A stretch of DNA of 64,000 nt. Origin: Nageia nagi (Eukaryota > Pinophyta). The DNA lies in contig JBITNC010000001.1 in the NCBI GenBank assembly GCA_050084985.1, forward strand, positions 15,314,001-15,378,000, read 5' to 3'. Of this stretch, positions 35,229 to 46,067 are shown one piece after another. The notes beneath the pieces are model-generated. The model made no database searches and was not told where the DNA came from. It worked only from the letters and a program-made list of their open reading frames with translations. The first letter of the stretch is position 1. The number at the start of each line of letters is the position of its first letter. The position numbers and the translations under genes are program-made.

Positions 35229-36248
35229 TCATTCTCGATATCTTAAAGTCTGGTTGTGAGTACAATCAACCATTATTTTGGGCTTTTCTATAGGCCACAG
35301 AAGATAGAAATATATCATTAAATCATATTCTGATTTGGGAGAACACCATAACTCAAAGGCATTGATACAAATGATAACTTGATACCCATTTATTTTGACA
35401 TCCCAACCGTAAGATTCGCGTGTATCATAGAATGTCAAGGCCAATTTTTGTTGTATTTCTGTAGGCATGGAAAAAACATTTGAGTACAAAGGAGTAGGAG
35501 CGTTATGAATAACTTTCATAAAGATGTCTTTGTCATACCTATTTTTGAACCCTGGAAGATAACTTCCATTATTCCGTACTCTACGTTCTTTTGACAGTCT
35601 TTCGATGATCTCATTTCTAACCTTTATTTGACTTATCATTTTAAGTTCAGCAATACGCAAAGCTTGCCTTTTCGCTAACTTTCATTCCCAAATTGTGTGT
35701 CGCATTTGCATGCGAGAACATCTATTAATTTGCCTATAATATTGTTGTGACATTCTAGGAGGAAAAGCCACAAAAGTATTTGAAAAATCATAAATCACCC
35801 TTTTATGAGGTAAATAATGTAGAATTTCATCCATCCATTCTAGGCTTTTTATTAATTGTTTAATGCATTTCAGCCTAGCTAAAAGGAGCGAATACTCAGT
35901 TAATTGACAATTTATGACAATCTTTGGTATTCCATAAGGCCATTGTAAGCAGAAAGCCATTATTCTTTGTGATATTCTTTCCATATGGGTGAAATAGATT
36001 GGTGGATCTAAAATAATGCTTACTTCGTATCCACACAAAGTGACTCCCCAATCATTATTCCTAACACAAAACATATGAAATGTTCTTTTATATTGTTCAT
36101 TAATAGTCAATTGTAAATAATTTAAAAGATTAAGATCAAATCTATGTCATAAATATGTTAACGCAAAATCACCTGGATATCTTGGTGGTGGAAATCGTAC
36201 TTATGGTGGCATTATGCTACCTTCAGTAGATTCCCTTGCCAGATTCAT
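35229..36248 (-). pseudogene. Extra sense ORF after pol in T1, with two copies of one module (function unknown)
   Basis: From ATG 36246-36248 a single frame of 339 codons runs to the stop at 35229, interrupted by three stops (TAA at codon 16, TGA at codons 34 and 189) but no frameshift. It starts about 100 bp after the pol stop, on the same strand. Residues 67-114 and 282-329 are two copies of one module that align without gaps over 48 positions. Shared residues are W1, V3, G7, Y8, V10, I12, F33, L35, W37, P38, P42, K43, I44 and C48 (14 of 48 identical by eye); both end in a WPxxxPKIxx(N/D)C block. Similarity may extend about 20 residues upstream. No signal peptide, zinc finger or retroviral domain is evident. 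Extra ORFs between pol and the 3' LTR are known in some Tat elements; I do not recognise this one. Confidence 0.75.
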
Positions 36249-36353
36249 CTTTTTTGTTTTAATCATTAACACTTGACAAATATTAATACTTTTATTTATT
36301 TATTATTTTAACAATAAAATAAAATAAAATAAAACTAATGTACACATTTTTTT
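36249..36353 (-). other. Short gap between T1 pol and the extra ORF
   Basis: About 105 bp of A/T-rich sequence. The close spacing fits expression of the extra ORF from the same genomic RNA, although no splice or readthrough signal could be identified. Confidence 0.5.
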
Positions 36354-37486
36354 TTATGTATAGAAAGGTCGAAGATGCATGATATTTATAGGTTCATGTT
36401 CTTCATTTCCTTCTAAATCTGATAAATGATAAGTTCCTCTATCGAATTTTTTCTTAATGATATATGGTCCTAACCAATTCGGAGCAAACTTATCTCTAAG
36501 CTGTTGTTCTATTCGTGAAGTTTATTGATTTTCTTTTAAAACCAAATCACCTATTTCAAATTCATGAATTAGAGCCCTTTTATCAAAGCTCATTTTATCC
36601 TTTTCTGATAAACACGCATATGTTCTAAAGAATTAATACATTTTTTGTCTAATAATAATAATTGATCTAAGTGAGTCTATCTTATTTCTTCATTAGAATT
36701 TTGCTCACTCAGATTTACTCTAAGGGATGGTATCTCAAGTTATATAGGTAGGATAGCTTCTGTTTCATACACTAAAGAGAATGGTGTTGCCCCAATAGGA
36801 GTGTGTACACTGGTACGATAAGCCCATAAGGATTTTGGTATTTGAATATGCCAATCTCTATGAGAATCATTTACTATTTTTGCTAAGATGTTTCGAATAG
36901 TTTTATTAGTAGCCTCTGCCTATCCATTGCCTTGTGGATAATAAGGAGTGGAAAAACTTTGTTTAATCTTATACTTATCACATATTTGTTTTACATCCTT
37001 ATTTTAAATTTTTTTTCCATTATCCATAATTAATTGATTTGGCACACCAAATCTACATATAATATAATTTTCTATAAAATTTGCGATTCGTGAGCCAACA
37101 GTGGAAGTCATGGGAATAACCTCTACCCATTTGGTAAAATATTCAGTCGTTGTAATTATGAACTTATATCCACCAGAAGATGTAGGTGTAATTTGTCCTA
37201 TTAAATCTAATGCCCATTTAGAGAATGGCCAAAGTGATTGTATAGGATGCAGTTCTTGAGATGGTTGTGAATATAAATGAGCGTATTGTTGACATTTAAA
37301 ACATTTTTTAACATATTCACAACAATCTTTTTCCATAGTTGGCCAATAATACCCCATTCATATTAATCGTTTTACAATTGCAACACCATTAAAATGTCCT
37401 CCACATGTTCCATCATGGGCAGAAGATATAGCCTTTTTAACATCATTCCATTCAAGACATCTGAGTAAAATACCATTAAAATTTCG
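36354..37486 (-). pseudogene. int: T1 integrase
   Basis: Catalyses insertion of the element's DNA copy. The zinc-binding part shows CFKCQQYAH near 37290. The core has WALDLIGQI with the first Asp and IMDNGKK with the second (37004-37357). The third block (Gly-Asn-Gly-stop-Ala-Glu-Ala, near 36915-36950) keeps the Glu but has TAG where Gln is normal, a visible CAG-to-TAG change. The C-terminal part ends in LGPYIIKKKFDRGTYHLSD and a HLRPFYT end before TAA 36354. No chromodomain is seen, as expected for a Tat element. Several stops and frame changes break the frame. Confidence 0.88.
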
Positions 37487-38829
37487 TCAATGTAAAATAT
37501 CCCCTAACAAATAATATTTAGTTGCTTTAATTTTAAAAGCTCGTCGTGCTGATTTACTAAGGTTTGTAGGAAGATTTCCAAATTTTAAAAAGTCTATCAA
37601 TTCTTTATACCAATTATCTTTATCATTTATGTCAATATTTAATACACTTTTTTCTTCATCTTCCCATTGTAACGATGATTGAGATAATTGAATTATCTCA
37701 ACTTGAATTGAAGATTTTTTAGGATCCTCTGGGATAAGAGATCCAATAGAAGCCATAGCATCTACAAATCTATTAGATGATCTTGGTGCTGCTTCTATAC
37801 TAAATTGGTCAAAAGATTTTAATAATTCTTCAACTAATGCTTTATACTTTTGAAGTAAAGGCTCTTTACATTGATAAATTCCTTTCACTTGATTTACGAT
37901 GAGTAAAGAATCTCCAATAAGCTTTATTCTTTTAAGTTTTAATTTAATAGCAATTTTTAATTCTAATATCAAAGCTTCATATTCTGCATTATTATTAGTA
38001 CAAGGAAATTTTAGTTTAAATGCATAAGGTATAGGATACCTTACGGTGTTATGAATACAACACCTACTCCACCACCTTGTTCACATTGAGAACCATCAAA
38101 GTGTATTGTCATATCCCAATCATTTTCAAGTTCTACAGGTATTTCAATTTCATCTAATTGAAACACTCCATCATCGGGTAATTCAATGACAAGTGGTTTA
38201 TCATCTTGCAATGGGGCCTCAGCGAGATAATCAGCAATTACTTGTCCTTTTATTGACTTTTGTCCAATAAAATGTAAATCAAATTCAGTTAAGTGCATTA
38301 TCCACTTTATAGTTCTTGAATTTTGATAAGTTTTATTCATCATATATTTCAATGGATCTACTTTAGAAATGACATATGTTGTATGATTAAGCATATAATA
38401 TCGAAGTTTTTTAGTAGCAAAAATGACAGTAAGACATAATTTTTCCAAATATATATACTTAATCTCGTAGCTCACTAGGGTTCTACTCAAATAATATATA
38501 GCTTGCTCTTTATTGTGTTCATTCTTTTGAGCAAGCATTGTCCCTAAGGTGGTTTCAGTAGCTGAAATATATAACAAAAAAGGTACATCTTTTCTTGGTG
38601 GACTTAAGATAGGAGGAGATAATAAATATCTTTTAATTTTATCGAATGCATCTTGTTGCTCTTTGCCCCAATGATATTCTATCCTCTTTTTAAATAATTT
38701 TGTAAATGGTTTACATTTATCAGAAAGTTGAGCTATAAACCTTCTAATGGCTTGTAACTTACCCTGTAAACTCTGTAATTGTTTTAGATTTGCAAGAGGT
38801 GGCATATCTACTACTGCCTTCACTTTACT
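37487..38829 (-). pseudogene. T1 RNase H and second (archaeal-type) RNase H
   Basis: The first RNase H follows RT (PFLLYISATETTLGTMLAQ, YYLSRTLVSYE, WIMHLTEFDLHF, 38200-38823). A second RNase H follows: IHFDGSQCEQGGGVGVVF at its start (near 38060-38110), then LILELK.../IGDSLLIVNQVKG (37850-37972) and RSSNRFVDAMASIG (near 37750). This arrangement, with an additional archaeal-type RNase H between the standard one and integrase, is characteristic of Tat-lineage gypsy elements. The frame is broken between the two halves of the second domain near 38000. Confidence 0.88.
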
Positions 38830-39690
38830 AGGATCTATTTCAATTCCTCGTCAAGACACAATAAATCCTAATAATTTTCCTGAAGTTACACCAAAAACAC
38901 ATTTTTTTGGATTTAACCTTACTTTATGTTCTAATAATCTATCTAAAACTTTAATTAGATCTTTTCCATGATCTACTCGATATTTAGATCTAACCAACAA
39001 ATCATCGACATAATCTTCTACTATGTCGTGCATATAGTCATGGAATATATAAGTCATAGCTCTTTGATAAGTTGCCCCGACATTTTTCAATCCAAAAGGC
39101 ATAACTTTATAACAAAAGGTACCCCTATGGAGTTATAAAAGCCATTTTATGTTGATCTTCAGTAGCTATTTTTATTTGATTATAACCAGAAAACCCGTCC
39201 ATCAATGATAACATATCATGTCCTACTGTTGAATCTACCAGATTGTCGATGCTCGGTAGTGGGAAATCATCTTTAGGACAAGCTTTGTTAAGATCACAAA
39301 ATCTATGCATATTCTTATTTTTCCACTTGGTTTTTTCATAGGTACCATATTAGATATCCAATCTGAATAATCTATAGGTTGTATAAATTTGGCTTCTAAT
39401 AATTTTTGGAGTTCTTCTTTTACCATTAATGCTATAGTAGGATGCATCTTATATAATTTTTGTTTAATGGGTTTAGCATCAGGCTTTAATGCTAAATTAT
39501 GTACTACTAATTTAGGATCTATCCCGGGCATGTCTGCATATGACCATGCAAATACCTTTTCTCGTTCTTTCAATAAGGTTATAATTTTTTCTTTTTCATT
39601 TTCTGTGAGGTTTTCTCCTAATTGAATAATTTTAGGATTTTGAGGATCATTACTAATATTTATTTCTAAAACCTTTTCAGTAAGCATATG
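38830..39690 (-). pseudogene. rt: T1 reverse transcriptase
   Basis: Copies genomic RNA into DNA. The domain runs from FAWSYADMPGIDPKLVVHNL (near 39550) through the KKPSGKIRICIDF block, FPLPSIDNLVD and LMDGFSGYNQI to MPFGLKNVGATYQRAM and the catalytic EDYVDDLLVRS box (near 38990-39010). Frames change near 39310 and 39110, and a stop lies near 38850. These are the only obvious lesions, so this part is better kept than gag. Confidence 0.92.
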
Positions 39691-41500
39691 CGACCCTTAT
39701 TCTAATTGATTTGGTATTGGTATCCAACTATTGTCATTAACACTATATTCTTCATCATATTCTTGAGTTTGTTCATTCGTGCATACTTGACTTTCATGGG
39801 AACCAAGTATGTGATCTACATTTTTATATTCATGTACCAAAGGATTAGATGATATAAGAGAGAAATCAGCAATCATTTCATCTGTAGAAGTATTGGCTAT
39901 TATTTTGATTAAATTTTGATTTTCGTTAACTTCATCTATTCGTTCATTATTTTGATCCTCAATATCATTTTCTTTTATTGTAACCATATTTACCGATGGT
40001 ATATATGCATATGAAATGATTGATGATTTGATATTTTTATTTATTTTTTCTTGTATATGTCTTGGTAAACCCAAATGACTCCAGAGTGGCTCAATATTAT
40101 TAATAGAGAGCCTATCGACACCTTCTAAGACATCCATTTCACTTAATTGTCCTTCACTTATATCAACAACTTCTTGTATTATGGATTTTTTCTCTAAGAT
40201 TTCTTCGTTATAATCCAAATTTTCTTCTTCTAAATTTCCTAATTTATCAATATTTTTATATCCATTCTTATAACCTAATCCACTTTTATTAGTGGGATCT
40301 TGGTATTGTAATTCAATTATTTCTCGGGGACCTTGTTCATATCGACCCAATCCTCATCCTTGCCAATTACATTTGTTAAAATAGTTTAAGACAAATGTTA
40401 TTGAACATGGTGATAAATATTTCATATCATTATTGAAATATCCTTCATATATTTGATTGGATATTGTTGATATAGGATCTACTATTCCCACATAGATGAA
40501 CATTGTCTGATTAGGTACTTCTCCTAAAGGCACTATTTGTCCAATCACACTAGGTGATTCAGATAATCTTCCCATTTCTTGTGATGAAGGTATACTAAAT
40601 ACCACATCATCTACGTCATATTCTCCCATCCCTAAGTCCATTAATTTAATCTTTATTGGATATACATCGGATGGGTTATTATTATATGTAGTATTTACTT
40701 GTTTTGATGAAGACGCTCCATGCTTTTCATCTAAAGTTTTAGTAATTTTTTCCCAAGTATCTTTATCTTGTATAACTATATCATTTTTTACTTTTATGAC
40801 TTCATATTGATTCATATTTTTGTTCATTAAGATAGTTGATAGATTGGGAGATGGTAATGTCACTTCATTTGTATCAAAAATTAAATTACAATGTGAATAA
40901 GGATCTGGGTCTTTAAACACACAATGAACTTTATCCTTGTAGATGTACTTTAAACATCCATGATAAGTTGATGGAACACATTGCATTTCTCTAATACATG
41001 GATGTACTAAAAGAACATTATATTGTATAATATTTCCTTCAATTATATGTAATAAAGTTTGGACGGTTTTAGCACCTACTGTAATTGGCAGCACTATCAA
41101 TCCTAGGGTTGAACACATTGCATCATTAAAAGCTCTAATTTGCAAAGAAGGAGCTAAGATAATTGATTCTGGTAAATTTAGCTTTTTATATGTAGCGTAT
41201 AAAATTATATTTATGGCTGAACCCTCATCTATTAAAATTCTTTTAAATAATTTTCCATCTACCTTACCAATTATATGTAAGGGTGGATCAAGTCCGCCTG
41301 TCCATCGTTATTTAATTTTTCTTGTTCGTAGAAGGTGATACTAGGTTGTTGAGATATTCTTAAACTTTCAACTATTGAAATGAAGTTATTAGGGTTACTA
41401 ATATCCACTTGAATTTCTTGTATAATTTGATTCATAGCTTCCCTATAACTCTCAAATTGTTGTAATAATTCAAATAAGGTCATCTTTACTGGAGACATTT
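39691..41500 (-). pseudogene. pro: T1 protease and protease-RT linker
   Basis: Aspartic protease region: KRILIDEGSAINIILYATYK (near 41170-41250), where Tat proteases usually have D-G/T-G-S, then QIRAFNDAMCSTLGLIVLPITVG and NVLLVHPCIREM, a typical Tat pattern. The Glu in DEGS after the catalytic Asp may be a damaging change. A long acidic linker (39697-40350) follows. It contains PTNKSGLGYKNGY, a glycine-rich block of the G-patch-like kind seen before RT in related elements. Stops and frame changes separate the pieces. Confidence 0.8.
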
Positions 41501-44260
41501 TTAACTGTCATTGAAGAACACCTTTTATCGAAACTTTAGGTTGCTACAGAGGAGGTATAGGTTGTATATTAATTGGGTTTGATGTCAATTGATTTTTTTC
41601 AAGGATTATCCTATTTATTCTGATATTGTTGTGCTCTTATGGCTATACCAATCATATGTATTGAATCATCTATAGTTCCTATAAATGGTATATCCTTATC
41701 ATCCCCTGTATAGTTCAGTTGATTTGGGATAGTTGCCACATTATTACCTGATGTGAAGGTAAGGGGTTTTGATATATCCCTAGATTTTGATTTGAAGGTA
41801 CAACAGGATTATCCACATCTATCTTTCGACTATCTATCAAGTCTTGAATTTTGTGCTGCAAAGTTCGACATCTATTTGTATTATGTCCCTTTTGCCTATG
41901 ATAAGCACAAAATTCATTTTCCTTATACCATTTACTTTCTTTAGCATTATGATTTTTAGGCCTTATATCAGGTAATGTAATCATACCATTATCATATAAT
42001 TTTTTAAGTATTTCAGTTAATGGTTTTGATAATGGGGTAAAATTTCTTTTAGGTTTAGGTTCAGCACTTTCTTCTATTTTTGAAGAAGGACCACAATTTT
42101 TTGTCATAGCTATTTGATTATTTTGTGGTTGTTTACTAATGTTCTCATTTTGATTACCTTTTTTATATTCTTTTTTCTTGAGTTTTAGCTCTCCATATTG
42201 AATTTTGACTCTTTCTATAAGTACTACCTGGGAAATAGCTTCTTCAAAAGTTTTATGTTGTTGAATTTGGAGAACACTAGCTATTGGTCTTAAATAGCTT
42301 TGGCTAAATAATTTAACCAATTCTTCTTTGGTATTGTATAAGGCATACTAGTGAGTATAGCCCGCCATCTTGAGATGTAATCTTGTATGGTTTCATCAGG
42401 AAATTGTTGCAATCTCATAAGATCAATAATTGAAGATCTTTCTTTAATATTGATTCTAAAATGTTTAAGAAATTGATTAGCCAATTATTCAAATGTATAT
42501 AAACTATGAATAGGTAAACTGTTATACCAATCCAAAGCTTGGCCTACGAGTATCATAGGAAATATACGTAACATTAATGAGTCATCATTGGCTATCTGAT
42601 AACTAGAAAATGAAAAATTTCTCAAGTGTTCTTTGGGGTCTTCTCTTCCTTTAAATGGCTCTATTTTAGGAAATTCAAACCTATATTGTAGTTTCTTTTT
42701 TGGAACACTTGGATGAATAGGCTCATTGCAAATATTCTTGTAATTTAACTTTTGAAGTCCTTGAACATTCATTTCTTGATTTATAAAATCCGTCATAAAG
42801 TTTTCTAATTCTTTATCGATTCTATGACCTTGAATGTGCCTATGATGTCTCTGAGTATTTGGATCCTTTTTTGAAATTGATCTTGAAATGTAAGACTCAT
42901 AGTCAAAAGAAATTTCTGATGGTGGTGAAGATAATATTTTAAGAGGTGAATGTCATCACGGAATAGGGATTCTAGGAGGTTTTTGGGATATCCCTTTTTC
43001 ATGTAGATCTTTTCCCTTATAATCAGGTTGTCTTGTTTGATTTTGGGTTTGTTCAACCCAACTTTTAATAGAATCTCGCTTTTGTTTATCATATAATTTT
43101 TGAAGTTCTAATTCCTTTTCCATTTCCTTTTGTAATGAAATGGTTGTCTCTCTATCCAGTGCTTCTTATTTATCTAAGTAAGGATCTCGATATCTTTGTA
43201 TTTGACTTCTTTCAGGAGTTTCTGGTTTCAAATTCCTTATTTTTTGATATTCATCCCACTGTCTTTGTTTTTCTTTCTCCATATGTAGATATTGTTCTCT
43301 TTTTATTTTTTCATTTTCTAATTCTTTAAGTTGTAATTCTTGTAAACGAAGTTGAATCTCGTGCTCTTTATGAAGTATTTTCTTTTCTTGTTCCAAGAAT
43401 TCGTTTCTTTCTTTCTTTGCTTGTTCTTGTTCTATGAATTTTCTTTTATCTCTAAGAAATTTATCTTCCATTTCTTTTAATTTATCCTCTTGTTCTTGCA
43501 ATTTAATAAGTTCATCGACTTTTCTTTTTTCTTCCTCTAGGATATATTGCATGTCTGTAGCCCTTTTAATATTCTCAGCATATACTTCTGTGAATCTTTT
43601 ACCAGCTATTGTTTTATATAATTGTCATTTTTGTAGTTCTTCATAAGAAGGTATCTCTTCTATTTTAAACTTAGATATCCTTCTATTTGATCCTTCTTTT
43701 GTGGAATAAGATTTTTTCGTTTGTTTTATTGATGCTTCCTTTCTTCCTAATTCAAAAGAAAAAGAAGATCCCTCCTTTTGAATTAAAGAACTGACTCTTT
43801 AACCATCTAATAATTGATGACTAATTCTTTCATATTTAATTTTATATGGCTCAGTCTGTGGTACTGCTATGGTTCCGGCCCGAGATTTAGCCTTATCAAT
43901 TTCTAAGTTATCAAGCTTTTGGTCTATTCTTTCTACATCTCCCGATAAACTAAAAGACATCTTAGGAATACCCCTATGCTTAGCTAGGTGACGACGAATT
44001 TTAATCAATTCTTCCTCTAACACTTGCATTCCATTCCTTGCGATAGGATTATCTATAATTTGTCTTTGTGATCTAGATTGATTATAACCATAATCACCAT
44101 CTTTACCTACATAACGAACTACCCATGAATTTGATTCATCTAAAGGAGGTGGCCTCCTAACCGAATATTCTATCAAATCCATGTTGTCTGAATCTATTTC
44201 TTGCATTTCAAATGGATGTTCTCACATTTTCTTAGCGGTCATACTTCTAGTTTGAACCAT
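41501..44260 (-). pseudogene. gag: T1 gag
   Basis: Starts at ATG 44258-44260 with MVQTRSMTAKKM, the usual kind of start for plant gag proteins; TGA follows after 12 codons. A long charged coiled coil lies at 43166-43552 (Glu/Lys/Gln-rich heptads). The capsid-like gag domain is at about 42290-42796 (RIFPMILVGQALDWYNSLP, then FPDETIQDYISRWRAI). A Cys/His motif (CAYHRQKGHNTNRC, near 41900) stands in for the zinc knuckle, as in Tat elements. Several stops and frame changes split it into at least six open pieces. Confidence 0.85.
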
Positions 44261-46040
44261 TTTAAATATCATAAACAAACATCACAAACAAAAAACTCTA
44301 TTTTTATCTTTTAGATTATATTTTTGAAAAGACAATTTAATGCACAAAAATCCTATATGCAAACTTATTTTTAACGATGTGATTATCTTTTTTAACTTTT
44401 TTGCATATTTTTAATGTCTAAATTAAATGAATGATATGGGTTGTTTATTTTTAATCTTTTTAATTTTCCTAGTTTGTTTTGACTAGTCAAGTGTTAAACA
44501 AGGTAGGTTGGGTAATTCTAACATTTGCAAGTTTCTATGGCTTTTGGCTTGGTTCTAGATGAGTCTCCTTTTTTGACTCCTACCTAAAGGAAAGTTACCT
44601 TGGTCATCACTTCCAAGTGTAACTGGCTCTATGGTTTCAAGTGCATTATGTTGATGGTTACAAAGAAGTAAGAATTAACGGTTGGTAGTGACATCCAACT
44701 CGTTAATGTTCAATTATTTCTTAAGGCCTTATGAAATGCATTTAAACAAGTAAGATACATTTATGCATACTACCCTCCCAAAAATTCATGTCCATTTACT
44801 TATCTTATTTTAACGTGATACAATCAAAATTTGTTTTTAATGAGTGTTGACCTTAGTAAACCCCGTTGTTCTTTTTAATTATAATGTGATTCATTATCCA
44901 ACCTATTAATGATGTTCATTAACCCCTTCTAGCTATGGAAGTATTATGTGTGATAAATCCCCTCTTCTTACTAGTCACATATCTCTTCGACCTCCAATGG
45001 AGTGGTAAGAGCAGACTTGGTAAGAAGCCGTTAAGTGTAAATAAATTAGTTAAGTGAGGTTCAATTACTCCTCCAAGAGTCACATATCCGTTCGACCTCC
45101 AATGGAGTGGTAAGGGCAGACATCTTTAAGAGTTTTAATGTGAAGTATATTTTCAAAAATTAAATGTGAATAAATTTTACCTCTTTCACTTAACTTATTT
45201 TTGATCACTTAAGATCGCATAAAGCGCAAAAGTGAGAGCATACTTTGTCAAGTGAAAGTACTTAATGTATTCGAATTCCCCAATTCATTAACCTTTTAAT
45301 ATGATTTATACTACCCAAAAACCCGATTTATTTACCTTAGGTTCATTCCAAATTAAGTGTGATTCATTTACTCCTTCAAAAAATATTAAATGTAGTAAAT
45401 TACCTCCTCTTACTAGTCACATATCCCTTCGACCTCCAATGGAGTGGTAAGGGCAGACTTGGTAAGAGGTGATTATATGTGGATAAATTAACCAAATTAA
45501 TGATAATGTGAATATAAAAGAAAAGAATAATTAATTACCCCTTCTTATCAAGTCTATTTTGATCACCTTAGATCGCACGAAGCGCAAAGGGAGAGCATAA
45601 TTAGACAAGATAAAAAGTATTTAATGTATACGTACCCTATACCCAAAACATGAAAAATAAATACATAACATTATACATAAAATAAATTAATAAAAAATGC
45701 ATTTAACTTTTTCACTACCCATTTCCTAAATGCACTCTATGCAAAGAGATCACACATAGTTTTACCGACTGTCATTTTAAATATATAATTACATTTATTG
45801 TATCTAGGTCAGATTAGAAAACATACCTATTTTTCAGAGATCATTGATGATTTCACAACGATCATTGCCAACTATAGTACGATCATCGATGATCCGAAGA
45901 ACACAGAAAACAAAAAACAAATCAACAGATCAAACAGATTAAGTTAGTATGTAATTCCACAAGATGCAAACAGATTTAAAAATAAAACCAAAACAATATG
46001 CAATTGATCTTATTTTGCTTCAATTTTTGAAATGCATGCA
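44261..46040 (-). other. T1 5' leader with two families of short repeats
   Basis: About 1.8 kb between primer-binding site and gag. Unit a (AGTCACATATCNNTTCGACC followed by TCCAATGGAGTGGTAAG) occurs near 44980, 45072 and 45414. Unit b (TTTTGATCAC...TTAGATCGCA..AAGCGCAAA) occurs near 45190 and 45550. No ORF was recognised. The conserved blocks may be structured RNA, such as packaging or dimerisation sites, but this is inference. Confidence 0.7.
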
Positions 46041-46041
46041 A

Positions 46042-46062
46042 GGGGCCCTCCTTCTAGCGCCA
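46042..46062 (-). other. T1 primer-binding site
   Basis: Minus-strand TGGCGCTAGAAGGAGGG, five bases (CAATC) after the end of the 5' LTR. I cannot name the tRNA with confidence. Confidence 0.75.
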
Positions 46063-46067
46063 GATTG

